Shown here piece by piece: positions 17,578-26,553 of a stretch of 64,000 nucleotides of DNA. Source of the stretch: Draconibacterium halophilum. GTDB lineage: Bacteria > Bacteroidota > Bacteroidia > Bacteroidales > Prolixibacteraceae. The stretch lies in contig NZ_CP048409.1 in assembly GCF_010448835.1 (NCBI RefSeq), forward strand, positions 620,001 to 684,000, written 5' to 3'. Under the pieces are notes generated by a model. The model searched no databases. It was not told where the DNA came from and worked only from the letters and a program-made list of their open reading frames with translations. Position 1 is the first letter of the stretch, and each line of letters begins with the position of its first letter. The position numbers and the translations under genes are program-made.

Positions 17578-17580
17578 CTT

Positions 17581-19509
17581 TTAGTGTTTTACAAACTTAC
17601 TGCTGAAAATTCCGGAGGAATGTTCGGCATTTAACACATACGTTCCTACTGGAAGATCGGAGATATTTATGATTGGTTTATAGGCATTGAGATGTTTTAC
17701 TTCAATCCCCGCCATATCAATAATCCGGATGTGGGAGATATGAATCGCTGTTGGAACAACCAAGGTAATTTCGGTAGTGGCCGGGTTCGGAAATATTTTG
17801 ATCGAATGTGTACTGAGTTCATCCGTGACCCCAACAACCTCTTCGGTTTCTGAAAGCAACCAAAGATCCGGATCGATGACCAGCTCTGCAATATGGAAAT
17901 CGGTTTCTAAGATAAATTGTTGTTGATTATTGGTATGTTCAAGCCTGGCATTTAGAGAATCGGTTCGGCCTGCATTGTACAAGCGCACAGGCACCGGCAT
18001 TCCGAAAAAATCGACTGATTCATGAGTAGTGGACTGACTTAGCGTTATTAATGTTTTTCCGTAATCGGTTGGTTTAAAACTGGCCGAGTAAATGGGATAA
18101 CCTTCGCCGTAAAGCCAGTCGTTAAAGAACCCTGTTAAACTGGTATCTGCAGCCTGTTCAAAATGTGATATAACGTCCTCCGATCGGGCAAAACCATTGG
18201 CAATTGCGGGATCTTCGAAATAATTTTTAAGCCCCTGGAAAAAGGCATCTTCACCAATTACCCAGCGTAACATGTGCAAAAGATAAGCACCTTTTGCATA
18301 CGACAGGCGGCTACTGAAAAGGCGCTCAACAGAAGTGGTGTCGGTAACATATACTGCTCCACCGGGTTCCTCTTTTACTTGATCAGAATACACCTGTTTC
18401 CATACCGGCCACCATTCGGTTTCAATGTTTTCGTATGAAAGCCCGGTTAAATAGGTCGCAAAACCTTCGTTAAGCCAAATGTCTTGCCACGATCCCATTG
18501 TTATATAATCGCCAAACCACTGGTGCGCCAGCTCGTGCGCAATCAGTCCGAAGCCAAAACTTCCCATAAAACTCATGGTTTGATGCTCCATGCCGCCGCT
18601 CCAGCCGAACTGTGCATGGCCGTATTTTTCGGCAGCAAAAGGATATTCTCCTATCAGGTTTTCATACAGCTGCATAATTTCAGCAGTTATCGGTGTTTTC
18701 CTCTGTGCATCTTCAAAATCCTCGGGATATACGTAATTTAGAATTTCAATTGTATCGCCATTTTCTTTTTCCAGATAATCAGAATAGCGCTTGTAATCGG
18801 TTACAGCAATGGCAACCAGGTACGTGGCAATGGGAAAACGGTGTTGCCAGTGCATGATTCTGGTGGTGTCGTTCAGCTGCTCAGAAACTAAAATTCCGTT
18901 GCTTGCCGTTTTGTATTGTTCCGGCGTTGTAACAATTATATCTATCGAATCGATTTTATCGGCCAACGATTGTTTGCAGGGCCACCACTCCATTGCGCCG
19001 TATGGCTCCGAGAGTGTCCACAGAACAGGAGTGAATTCCGTGCCGTGGCTGCTGGTTTCAAACGAGCCAAAGCCCGATTTGGGAGGAGTTCCGTGGTAAA
19101 AAATCGAAACAGAATCGAGTTGATCGTTCGAAAGAGGATCAGTCAGTTCAATACTAATTTTATTATCCTGATGTGTGAAAATTGCTTTGCTATTTCCTGT
19201 GAAAACAGAGTCAACAGTTAATGAATCGCTTAAATCAAATTCAATACTATTCAGTAATTCTGTTTGGCTTTTAAAATAGGAGGTCACGTTGCCCGAAATG
19301 TACCTAACTGCCGGATCTACCTGCCACTCCATTCGTTGGTATATAAAATCAGTAAGTGTGTTGTTCCGGCTTTCAACAAAATTCGATTTCAACAGAAAAT
19401 TCCGGCTTTCTTCAAGCGCTATTTTGTCTGAAATGAACAGTTCATCTTTCTGTGCGATAGCAGTGAAGCAAATGCACAGTAAAAGAAGTATATTGGCTAA
19501 TCGAATCAT
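17581..19509 (-). CDS. M1-family aminopeptidase with T9SS C-terminal sorting domain
   Basis: This is a predicted secreted zinc aminopeptidase. The 642-residue product has a signal peptide (MIRLANILLLLCICFTAIAQ), an M1 N-terminal beta domain and the exopeptidase loop SGGMEHQTMS in place of GAMEN. The zinc motif is HELAHQWFGDY with the third ligand in NEGFATYL. The last 75 residues form a type A T9SS sorting domain: IKIFPNPATTEITL, then IRIIDMAGIEV, ISDLPVGTYVL and the terminal FSSKFVKH. The protein is therefore expected to leave the cell or attach to its surface through the T9SS encoded nearby. It is monocistronic. Confidence 0.94.
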   Translation of the reverse strand: MIRLANILLLLCICFTAIAQKDELFISDKIALEESRNFLLKSNFVESRNNTLTDFIYQRMEWQVDPAVRYISGNVTSYFKSQTELLNSIEFDLSDSLTVDSVFTGNSKAIFTHQDNKISIELTDPLSNDQLDSVSIFYHGTPPKSGFGSFETSSHGTEFTPVLWTLSEPYGAMEWWPCKQSLADKIDSIDIIVTTPEQYKTASNGILVSEQLNDTTRIMHWQHRFPIATYLVAIAVTDYKRYSDYLEKENGDTIEILNYVYPEDFEDAQRKTPITAEIMQLYENLIGEYPFAAEKYGHAQFGWSGGMEHQTMSFMGSFGFGLIAHELAHQWFGDYITMGSWQDIWLNEGFATYLTGLSYENIETEWWPVWKQVYSDQVKEEPGGAVYVTDTTSVERLFSSRLSYAKGAYLLHMLRWVIGEDAFFQGLKNYFEDPAIANGFARSEDVISHFEQAADTSLTGFFNDWLYGEGYPIYSASFKPTDYGKTLITLSQSTTHESVDFFGMPVPVRLYNAGRTDSLNARLEHTNNQQQFILETDFHIAELVIDPDLWLLSETEEVVGVTDELSTHSIKIFPNPATTEITLVVPTAIHISHIRIIDMAGIEVKHLNAYKPIINISDLPVGTYVLNAEHSSGIFSSKFVKH

Positions 19510-19633
19510 TGCCTAAAGATAATAATAGCAGACAGAACATTATTGTAATCTGTTTCATGTTTTAATTGTTTGTAAGAGTTACCAAGGATATCATCTCTTT
19601 AGAAAGATTACATCCTTTTTAAAGAATAAAGAA

Positions 19634-19879
19634 CTACTTGTTGAAAGAATACCGAATTCCCCATAAATGCCTCAGGCCAACAACGTCATCATTAAAATAA
19701 ACTTCCGGGGCAAGTTCAATAACCAGCGAAAGCCTTTTAAACGATTGCAACGGAAAAATTTCTAAAGCCACAGGCACTGAAAAAAAAGCATCTTCACCTG
19801 AATAAGGTATCAATCCGAAACCCAGCCCGGCAGCGAATTGGTGAAATTCGCCCGGCTTGAATTTGTAGGTGCTGTTTAA
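19634..19879 (-). pseudogene. 3' remnant of an outer-membrane beta-barrel gene
   Basis: An open stretch of 81 codons without a start. It reads STYKFKPGEFHQFAAGLGFG, then PYSGEDAFFSVPVALEI, RLSLVIELAPEVYF and a closing LRHLWGIRYSFNK before a TAG stop. The alternating hydrophobic pattern and aromatic final strand are those of a small outer-membrane barrel. A TGA lies immediately upstream and no signal peptide or N-terminal half is found. It is most likely the surviving C-terminus of a decayed gene at the edge of the repeat-rich accessory region. Confidence 0.6.
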
Positions 19880-19918
19880 TCAGTGAGACTGTGGTTTCAG
19901 GAACAACGTGAACTGAAA

Positions 19919-20221
19919 TTACCAAGCCGAACTGATCCCGAGCATAGCCGAGGGATCTTTTGGGTTATATTCCCCGCCCTCGGGGCGATTAAAAGAAGAA
20001 TTCCTTATTGATTCCCCGTCTGCTCTGCGGCGGGGTAGTTCATTTATTCCGGTATTATATTCATTTCCTTCGAGAGAAGTTTCATCGCAATACTGAACCA
20101 GCGCTTCTCCTGCTTCATCATCTTCATCTGAAATTGTGGTTTTCGTTGTTTGAGTTATTGTTGTATCATCGTATTTAGACCTTGTAGTTGTCGAGAGTGC
20201 TGTAGGGTCACCGTCATTCAT
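19919..20221 (-). CDS. Doubtful small ORF behind a repeated leader
   Basis: One hundred codons start at the ATG that ends the repeated 40-bp leader, exactly where the copy at 26.5 kb has a genuine lipoprotein start. The product has no signal peptide. It is Thr/Asp/Glu-rich in its first half, and its second half is a translation of three GC-rich palindromes (around 19935-20040: CCGAGCATAGCCGAGG, CCCCGCCCTCGGGG, CCCCG...CGGGG). I recognise no family. It is probably intergenic sequence or the remains of a gene that lost its body; it is listed only because of the leader. Confidence 0.2.
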   Translation of the reverse strand: MNDGDPTALSTTTRSKYDDTTITQTTKTTISDEDDEAGEALVQYCDETSLEGNEYNTGINELPRRRADGESIRNSSFNRPEGGEYNPKDPSAMLGISSAW

Positions 20222-20262
20222 CTCTTTGTAACGTTTTGTGGAAAGGGGAGTTGCTGCTCCCC
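20217..20262 (-). repeat. Hairpin leader element, copy 1
   Basis: On the minus strand GGGGAG-CAGCAA-CTCCCC forms a hairpin followed by TTTCCACAAAACGTTACAAAG and an ATG. It matches the copy at 26549-26594 at 44 of 46 positions. It may be a mobile palindromic element or a 5'-UTR regulatory structure. Confidence 0.7.
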
Positions 20263-20342
20263 AATTCGGTAATCCACGAATTGTTTTTATGGATACCGGG
20301 TTGCGGATGGTGCGGCTGATTAAACGATAATACCTGACAGAT

Positions 20343-20678
20343 AGCGAAAATATCACGCAAATTATTGAATAGAACACTGGAATAAGTGGAATTAACCCAC
20401 AAGGGAGTGCATTGAAGTCGGGAGTTCGTGAATTTAACACAAGGGGTAATGAAAACAACTCCAGCGTTGATGCATTGATCTCCACGGTAAATGAAAACAT
20501 CATAACAATTGATGAAAACAACACCCGAAGCAGTGAATTGAACCCGGCGATGAGTGAAAAGATCTCGGGGCTTAGTGAATTGAACTCTGCGGTTAATGAA
20601 AACATCTCGCGAGGTAGTGAAAACATTACGAAGGGCAGTGAAAACAACTCCGATATGAGCGCAAAGAACATCTGGTGA
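20343..20678. repeat. Sixteen-copy 21-bp tandem repeat array
   Basis: Sixteen head-to-tail degenerate units of exactly 21 bp (336 bp total), consensus RRTGAAWWSAWC followed by nine variable bases; TGAA or a close variant is the most constant part. The array begins 38 bp beyond the stop of the TonB receptor gene at 20717, i.e. in its 3' region. Read on the plus strand it gives seven-residue repeats such as SENxxxx with a stop in unit 2. On the minus strand it is open throughout and gives hydrophobic FSLxxxx repeats. Neither reading looks like a known protein, and period 21 keeps frames open by itself. I favour a non-coding minisatellite. Confidence 0.85.
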
Positions 20679-20716
20679 ATGAGTTACGAATTTTTCTGAA
20701 TGGTAATCACATCGTT

Positions 20717-23062
20717 TTAAAACCTCCAACTATAACTAATAGCCGGCAAAAAAGGTAAAAAACTACTCTTGTAAAGTTCGGTTGTATAATCGCCACGCCA
20801 GGGTTTTCGTTGTTTGTAAAAGTAGTAATACGGATTTTTTCGGTTGTACACATTGTAAATTCCAATGGTTAATGTGCGCTCTACTCCATAACTTTCTCGC
20901 GTTCTGGTAAAACCAATGTCGAGGCGGTGGTAACTTTGCATGTTAAACGAATTTTTAGCCCCATAATATTCGCCATATTCATCAAACTGATAGTAGTTAT
21001 CCGAACCATTTGGGATATCATTCATTTCAATGGTATTCATTTTTCCCAAAGCAAGTGTGATGGGGTAGCCCGAACCATAAACCCAGGTACTCGAAAAATT
21101 CCACTCTTCGTTTATTGGGACACTTACCACCACGCTTACATCGTGTCGGCGATCGTATTTAAACGGGTAGGTTTCGCCGAAGTTAATTTCGTCAAATTGC
21201 CGGTCTGATTTTGCCAGTGTATAACTCACCCAGCCGGTTATTTTTCCGGTTTTCTTTCGGGCAAAAAATTCTATGCCTTCCGAGGTTCCTGTTCCGTTAA
21301 TGGCAACACGGTCTTGCCAGTCGGTTGCATTTCCCTGGAAAACTTCTCCTTCTTTAAAAGTAACCAGGTTGTTTAGCTTTTTGTAATACGCTTCAATTCC
21401 GGCTTCAAATTTTGTGGTATTTTTTTCAATACCAACGGCGAATTGTCGCGAGCCGCTTGGCGGAACTTTTTCGGTTGCCGGAACCCAGAAATCGGTTTCG
21501 AAACCTGCTGTTGGATTCGAAAGCATATTAACATACTGGTGCATTTGAGTGTACGATGCTTTTACCAATGTTGATGGGGTGATGGGAATACCAAGTGACA
21601 GACGCGGTTCAGCATAAAAGTAATTTTTGCCGTCAACCAAAAAATGACTGAGGCGCGCACCAAGGTTAAAATTCAAATGCTTGAACGAGAATATGTTTTC
21701 GATATAAGCCTGGCTTTCAAAAGCATTTAACGAAGTACTTCCATAAGTGCTGTCGATGTATGTTTCGCCTTCGTTTATGTTGCTGGCCCTTGTTTTTCCC
21801 GGCATGAAAAAATGAAAAGTGGCACCGGCACCGGCCAGCATTTTATACGCATTCCCCGGCTGAAACTCAACATCGTTGTTAACAGCCCAGTCGTAAATAC
21901 GGCTTTTAAATGCCGAGTTGTACTTTGTATTGTCCGATTTGTTCTTGTACAAATCCTTGTCGATAAACCGGTACTTGGTAAACGACACTTTTGTGTTGTT
22001 GATGAGGCCCGGTTTAAACGTATGATTCAGACGTGCAACAGCAAGTAGGTTTCCCCATTTTACCTTTTGTTTTGCTTTTTCACCAGTTCCTAATACCTTC
22101 TCCCGATAGCTAAATACCAGTTTATCGTCGCCGGAATACAGGCTTAAAAACAGTTTGTCTTTTTCTGATAATTGTAGTGTTGCTTTAGCGTTTACATCGT
22201 AAAAGCTATAGCCGAACGAAGCCTTGTCGAAAGCAGCGAAAGAAAATGGACGTGTTAGCAAATCGAGCCACATGCGCCGTACGGAAATGAAATAGGAACC
22301 TTTGCCTTGTTGCAATGGCCCCTGCATATTAAAACGACCCGAAATAGTCCCGATGCTTATAAATGTTTGATCTTTGTTTTTATTGCCTTCCTTCATTTGT
22401 ACATCCAGAACCGACGACAGGCGGCCTCCGTAACGAGCAGGAAAACCTCCTTTGTACAATTTGAAATTGTTAACGGCCTCGGGATCGAAAATAGATGAGA
22501 ATCCACCCAGGTGATTGACGTAATATAACGGCGATCCATCTAATAAAATAAGGTTTTGTCCCGGTCCTCCGCCCCGAACGTGCAACCCGGTTTTTCCTTC
22601 GCTTCCACCCTGCACACCCGGCAAAAGCTGGTAGGTACGCAGCAGGTCGACCTCGCCACCAAGTGCCGGAAGTTTTTTCAACTCCTGCACCGGAATTTCG
22701 GTAAGGTTTGCTCCCATTCGTTTCTCAGAAAACAGGGGGGCTTTTATCGTAACTTCATCAATTTCAACGCCCGGTTCAAGATAATAATACTGCGGTGCTG
22801 GATTCTTTAGGTTAATTTGTTCTTGCCTCGTTTTATACCCGATGTATCGTATTGTAAGCATGTTTTGTGTTGCATCGGCAAGGCGCAACGAAAAATAACC
22901 GGTGTTATTGGTTGACGTTCCGGTACTGGTTCCGCTAATTGAAATTGTGGCTCCAATCAACGGTTCGTTGTTGGTTTTATCTTTTATATAACCGTGAACA
23001 ATTACCTGCGGCTTAGCTACGATACATGAGCAAACAAATAATATGGTGAGTAGTGTTTTCAA
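20717..23062 (-). CDS. TonB-dependent receptor with carboxypeptidase-regulatory N-terminal domain
   Basis: The 781-residue product has a signal peptide (MKTLLTILFVCSCIVAKPQ). A CarboxypepD_reg-like domain (VIVHGYIKDKTNNEPLIGAT, about residues 20-100) precedes a plug with GLHVRGGGPGQNLILLDGSPLY and GFPARYGGRLSSVLDVQMKEG. A barrel follows, ending in a PAISYSWRF strand. This class is smaller than SusC and is usually encoded with a DUF4249 lipoprotein, which is exactly the gene upstream, six bases away. The pair is thought to import an unidentified substrate. The 21-bp repeat array follows its 3' end. Loss of the DUF4249 partner to an IS insertion may also reduce its transcription. Confidence 0.92.
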   Translation of the reverse strand: MKTLLTILFVCSCIVAKPQVIVHGYIKDKTNNEPLIGATISISGTSTGTSTNNTGYFSLRLADATQNMLTIRYIGYKTRQEQINLKNPAPQYYYLEPGVEIDEVTIKAPLFSEKRMGANLTEIPVQELKKLPALGGEVDLLRTYQLLPGVQGGSEGKTGLHVRGGGPGQNLILLDGSPLYYVNHLGGFSSIFDPEAVNNFKLYKGGFPARYGGRLSSVLDVQMKEGNKNKDQTFISIGTISGRFNMQGPLQQGKGSYFISVRRMWLDLLTRPFSFAAFDKASFGYSFYDVNAKATLQLSEKDKLFLSLYSGDDKLVFSYREKVLGTGEKAKQKVKWGNLLAVARLNHTFKPGLINNTKVSFTKYRFIDKDLYKNKSDNTKYNSAFKSRIYDWAVNNDVEFQPGNAYKMLAGAGATFHFFMPGKTRASNINEGETYIDSTYGSTSLNAFESQAYIENIFSFKHLNFNLGARLSHFLVDGKNYFYAEPRLSLGIPITPSTLVKASYTQMHQYVNMLSNPTAGFETDFWVPATEKVPPSGSRQFAVGIEKNTTKFEAGIEAYYKKLNNLVTFKEGEVFQGNATDWQDRVAINGTGTSEGIEFFARKKTGKITGWVSYTLAKSDRQFDEINFGETYPFKYDRRHDVSVVVSVPINEEWNFSSTWVYGSGYPITLALGKMNTIEMNDIPNGSDNYYQFDEYGEYYGAKNSFNMQSYHRLDIGFTRTRESYGVERTLTIGIYNVYNRKNPYYYFYKQRKPWRGDYTTELYKSSFLPFLPAISYSWRF

Positions 23063-23318
23063 GTGGCGTTATTCTGAAAAGTTTAAATAATAAATATCGC
23101 GCTGGTACCCGGCAAAAATGCCTTGCCCGCCGGAAACATTGGAATAGAGAGGAATAGGAGAATAGGGTTTGAAAGGATCTTCGTATGAGTAGGGCTCGTG
23201 TTTTAGAAGACGTTTGCGATATTGATAGTAATTTGCTGTGCCAGTTTCCAATAGTACCCTTAATTTGTCATTGGATTCATATTCAGAGCTGGCATTCACA
23301 GTTAATTTATAGTTTCTA

Positions 23319-24360
23319 ACCCGTTGTGCGGTTTAATTTGTTAATAACCTTATTAATATCTATAACTAAAAAAAGTTATGCATAATCATGATATTCAATA
23401 TCTTAGAAGTATAAAACACCACATTTTTACTTCTGTTATGCATAACTTGAAATCAAATTACGACAGATTCTTTCTCATTACCAAATCTGTATTTAAAAAT
23501 CGCATCAACTCTTTCGATAATTTCTATTCGTATAGAAACCGCCCAAAGATGTCTGATTGTCAAATTATTGCGTTCTCTATTACTGGCGAGTCACTCGGAA
23601 TCGACAGCGAAGCTTTTTTGTGGGCTAAAATCAAAAGCGAACATGCTGATGATTTTCCCAACCTAATCGACCGAAGCAACTTTAACCGCAGAAGAAAACG
23701 CCTTTATCCTTTTATCGAAGAATTGAACAAGACTGTAGCCGGCTTTCTCAATGCAGGAGAAGACTGTTTCCTGGTTGATTCGATTCCCATCCCTGTTTGC
23801 AAGAACGCCCGTGAACAACGCAGCAGGATTTGCAAAGAAAACTTTGAGACAGCACCAAACAAAGGCTATTCTGCTGTTAATAAAACCTGGTATTACGGCT
23901 ACAAGCTTCATTTGCTTACCTCTGCAAACGGGGTTTTTCATAGTATGGACTTAAGCAAGGCTAGTGTCCATGATGTTCATTACCTGTCGCAGGTAAAGCA
24001 TTCTGGGCTAAACAATTGTATCCTGCTGGGAGATAAAGGATATTTATCCAGTTCTCAGCAAATTGACCTGTTTTCTTCCTGCAACGTTAAACTGGAAACC
24101 CCCATGCGGGCTAATCAAAAAGCTTACACTTTGTACCCACCTGTTTTTAAAAAGTTTAGAAAAAGGATCGAAACATTGTTTTCTCAACTTTGCGACCAGT
24201 TCATGCTTAAACGTAATTACGCCAAAACACTTATTGGATTGTCAGTCAGAATACTCACAAAAGTTACTTCGGTGACTTTACTGCAATACATTAATTTAAA
24301 GAACGGTAAACCAATTAATAATTTAAAATATGCCCTGGCAGTTTAAACCGCACAACGGGT
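23319..24360 (+). mobile_element. IS982-family insertion sequence
   Basis: The element is 1042 bp with perfect 18-bp terminal inverted repeats (ACCCGTTGTGCGGTTTAA at 23319-23336 and its complement at 24343-24360). It is flanked by an exact 9-bp target duplication TAGTTTCTA (23310-23318 and 24361-24369). It carries one transposase gene whose stop lies in the right repeat. Perfect ends and target copies indicate a recent insertion. Confidence 0.95.
23378..24346 (+). CDS. IS982-family transposase
   Basis: The 322-residue DDE transposase is intact. The N-terminal part has the family's helical DNA-binding region (MHNLKSNYDRFFLITKSVF). The catalytic core shows DCFLVDSIPIPVC (first Asp), NKTWYYGYKLHLL and LLGDKGYLSSS (second Asp region). 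The C-terminal FRKRIETLFSQLCDQF supplies the Glu. A second ATG at 23438 gives a 302-residue protein and may be the real start, since the first sixty bases repeat the ATGCATAA context. It is oriented against the gene it interrupts. With intact ends the element should be active in principle. Confidence 0.93.
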   Translation: MHNHDIQYLRSIKHHIFTSVMHNLKSNYDRFFLITKSVFKNRINSFDNFYSYRNRPKMSDCQIIAFSITGESLGIDSEAFLWAKIKSEHADDFPNLIDRSNFNRRRKRLYPFIEELNKTVAGFLNAGEDCFLVDSIPIPVCKNAREQRSRICKENFETAPNKGYSAVNKTWYYGYKLHLLTSANGVFHSMDLSKASVHDVHYLSQVKHSGLNNCILLGDKGYLSSSQQIDLFSSCNVKLETPMRANQKAYTLYPPVFKKFRKRIETLFSQLCDQFMLKRNYAKTLIGLSVRILTKVTSVTLLQYINLKNGKPINNLKYALAV

Positions 24361-25024
24361 TAGTTTCTATTAAAAAAGAGTGCGTCGTTAAAAACAAAAT
24401 AGGAACAATAGTCATTTTTTGTGATGCCTTCGGCTATGATAACTGGATCAAAACTTGTCTGTTCAATCGGATACCAAATTACTTCCGAACCGGCTGGATA
24501 ACCATTTTGATCATAAAGAGGTTTCTCCCATCTGGAGTAAATTTGAATAGAATAGTATTTTACATTTGGATGATCAGTAAATGAGGTAATAATTTCTCCA
24601 TAAGGATCTCCTTCTTCGTCCACTCCTGCGTTTTGCCTGTAGTTACATTCCTGAATTGAAACCTTTTCTGGTATTGTATCGCTTGCCGTTGCAGTTGGAT
24701 AACCTGACACATCTACTTTTATGGAATACATATTTCCGTATGTAGGGGAAATTGAATTTCTGGTGTAAATGCCATTTTCAGTGTGTTTTAAAGTACCTTT
24801 TAAAATGTCGTTTTCATAAATCGAAACTGTGGCATCTTCAAGGTTTCGATCTGTTAAATCGGGGTAGGCTGCCAGGCGGCTAACATTTACAACAAAAGGC
24901 TGGCCTTCGGTAAAGAAACAATTTACCACTAGTTCGTGTGGTGTTTCTTCCACATCCAGGTCAACAACCTCAATGCAAGCCGAAAATAATCCGATCAACA
25001 GTATAATAAAGAAGATTTTATGCA

Positions 25025-25531
25025 TTAAAAACGGTATTTAATTCCTATGGCAAAAGTAGTTTTCATAGCTTGTCCAAAAACAAATTCGGTGTTTAGTCCA
25101 AAGTCTTTGTAGATGTAGCAATCAATGCCAGGGGCGTATCGAAAATTGTCAGTTATGTGACCTTCTGAAAAAACAACAGAATATCTGATACTGTTGTACA
25201 CTTTTAAATTGTTAACCAGCCATTCGTTTTTCGTAAACCAGGGTAAAACATTGAGTTTGTAGCCTATGCTAATCGGAGCGTAAGAAGAATGAGTGTAATT
25301 TGTTGTTTTGATCTTTCCAATACGTTCTACCATCAATTCGGCTGATGAACAATTAGTAAAACTGTATTCGGCGCTTAAACGTGGGTAACTGTAGCCATCA
25401 TAAAATTCATAAGAATTCATCGATCGATGCACAAAATGAGCTCCGATGTTCCATTTTTTAGTGCTGTTGTTTTCGGTTTGAGCAAAAGCCAGAACTGGAA
25501 AAAGAAGTAAAAAAGTTAATATTGTTTTCAT
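25025..25531 (-). CDS. Small outer-membrane beta-barrel protein
   Basis: The 168-residue product has a signal peptide (MKTILTFLLLFPVLAFAQ) and alternating beta strands ending in FAIGIKYRF, the aromatic C-terminus of an outer-membrane barrel. Strands such as YPRLSAEYSF, APISIGYKLNVL and GLNTEFVFGQ support this. I do not recognise a named family. The ATG at 25531 is chosen because it opens the signal peptide; the longer reading from 25627 translates the upstream hairpin. Its stop overlaps the start of the DUF4249 gene by one base. It is therefore the first gene of the barrel-DUF4249-receptor operon, and its own sequence is intact. Confidence 0.8.
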   Translation of the reverse strand: MKTILTFLLLFPVLAFAQTENNSTKKWNIGAHFVHRSMNSYEFYDGYSYPRLSAEYSFTNCSSAELMVERIGKIKTTNYTHSSYAPISIGYKLNVLPWFTKNEWLVNNLKVYNSIRYSVVFSEGHITDNFRYAPGIDCYIYKDFGLNTEFVFGQAMKTTFAIGIKYRF

Positions 25532-25574
25532 GGGTATAAAATAATTTATTTGTTGTTTAAAAATAGCTTTTGGT

Positions 25575-25606
25575 ATTTCATCTCCGGATTCCTCCGGAGA
25601 TGAAAT
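25575..25606. terminator. Perfect 14-bp hairpin between two minus-strand genes
   Basis: ATTTCATCTCCGGA pairs with its complement across TTCC. On the plus strand eight T residues overlap and follow the stem, whereas on the minus strand the following bases are ACCAAAAGC. It looks like a terminator for plus-strand transcription although no plus-strand gene precedes it. On the minus strand it lies just after the lipoprotein pseudogene and may stabilise RNA ends. Confidence 0.55.
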
Positions 25607-25611
25607 TTTTT

Positions 25612-26553
25612 TTAGTATTGATGGCATTCAATCATATTCGTATCGTAAGAAACTGTTCCGTAATTTGAGAATTTCCACGAGTATTTCATGTCTAAACGAA
25701 ATCCTGTTAATCTTCTTCGATTATCCCACAATGTCTTTTTTAGATTATCTGTGTAAGAAAATCCATAAGAATAAATAATGTTATTTTGTTTACCAATTCT
25801 TCGATAAAAACATCTGGAGGTAATTGTTTTATAATCTCCTCCACTCGGAGGGACAATTCCTAAAGGCGAATCTATCGTTTCATGTTTTAGGTAAAGTGGT
25901 TTCCCCGAGAATACGGTATAAATTTTAGAGACTAAAGAATTATAAATGCCGTACTTATTGTAGTCAACGGATGTTACTATACCATCACCTGGTTCATGTA
26001 CAGAGTTCTCTTGTCCACAATAACCTGCAACACTTTTTAAATTTTCACCTTTTAAGATTGCAAATACATTATCATCATAGCTAAATTCTTTCATTGAATT
26101 TGCATCTACACTCTTTAATTCATAATCATCATCGATAAACAGAGCTTCGACCTTTTCTTCATCATGATTCAAAGTGAAAAGGTAGTGTTCAATAATAATT
26201 TGCATTTGCGGATTCAATAATGTGGCAAATTTTTCATCTTCAATCGGACAAGTTTGCATTACGCTATTTGACAAAGCAAGAAGTGAACTAAAACCAACTT
26301 CTTTCTCAAACAATTGATAATCTTTCACCTCAATAGTTCCCAAAAAGTCCAGACATTTTTGTTAGTCCTCTTCAGTTTCAAATACCATTATATTATTCTC
26401 AACTGAGAATGCAATGGTGTCAAGTCCTGCAAACAAGGGATTGTTTGTTGTTTCTTGATCTACAGTCGGATCAATAAAATCATCACTCTTTTCGCAAGCA
26501 TTAAAAATGCTTAAACATGCTACAGTCATAGCAAACAAAACTAATTTTTTCAT
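25612..26553 (-). pseudogene. Lipoprotein gene with an in-frame stop codon
   Basis: The start at 26553 opens a lipoprotein signal (MKKLVLFAMTVACLSIFNAC). The reading continues to FETEED and then TAA at 26362-26364. The same frame goes on without shift (QKCLDFLGTIEVKDYQLFEKEVGFSSL) to 25612. Changing the TAA to a tyrosine codon gives EEDYQKCLDFL, which fits the motif seen after the phrase V-F-E-S in many Bacteroidota lipoproteins of this size. The restored product would be 313 residues. Either a recent nonsense mutation, a sequencing error or read-through is possible. Function is unknown. It may belong with the transport operon downstream. Confidence 0.75.

Larger units (their letters stand above)
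23069..25025 (-). pseudogene. DUF4249 lipoprotein gene interrupted by an IS982-family element
   Basis: Two collinear halves flank the insertion sequence. The 5' half (24361-25025) encodes a lipoprotein signal (FFIILLIGLFSAC) and 221 residues ending at a TAA created by the element's end. The 3' half (23069-23309) encodes the rest, including the family-typical YSNVSGGQGIFAGYQRD near the C-terminus. Deleting the element and one 9-bp target copy joins the halves in frame (FFNRN to YKLTVN) and restores a 301-residue protein. DUF4249 proteins are surface-exposed partners of TonB receptors. The start overlaps the stop of the upstream barrel gene (TAATG), indicating translational coupling before disruption. 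Confidence 0.93.

Noticed and set aside
19919..20671. A 250-residue minus-strand ORF through the 21-bp array
   Set aside because: It is open because the repeat period is a multiple of three; a second minus frame and most of a plus frame are open as well. The product is repeats plus translated palindromes, with no family features.
20412..20678. Plus-strand ORF of seven-residue SENxxxx repeats
   Set aside because: Same period effect; TTG start inside the repeat, a stop in unit 2 of the array, and no ribosome-binding context.
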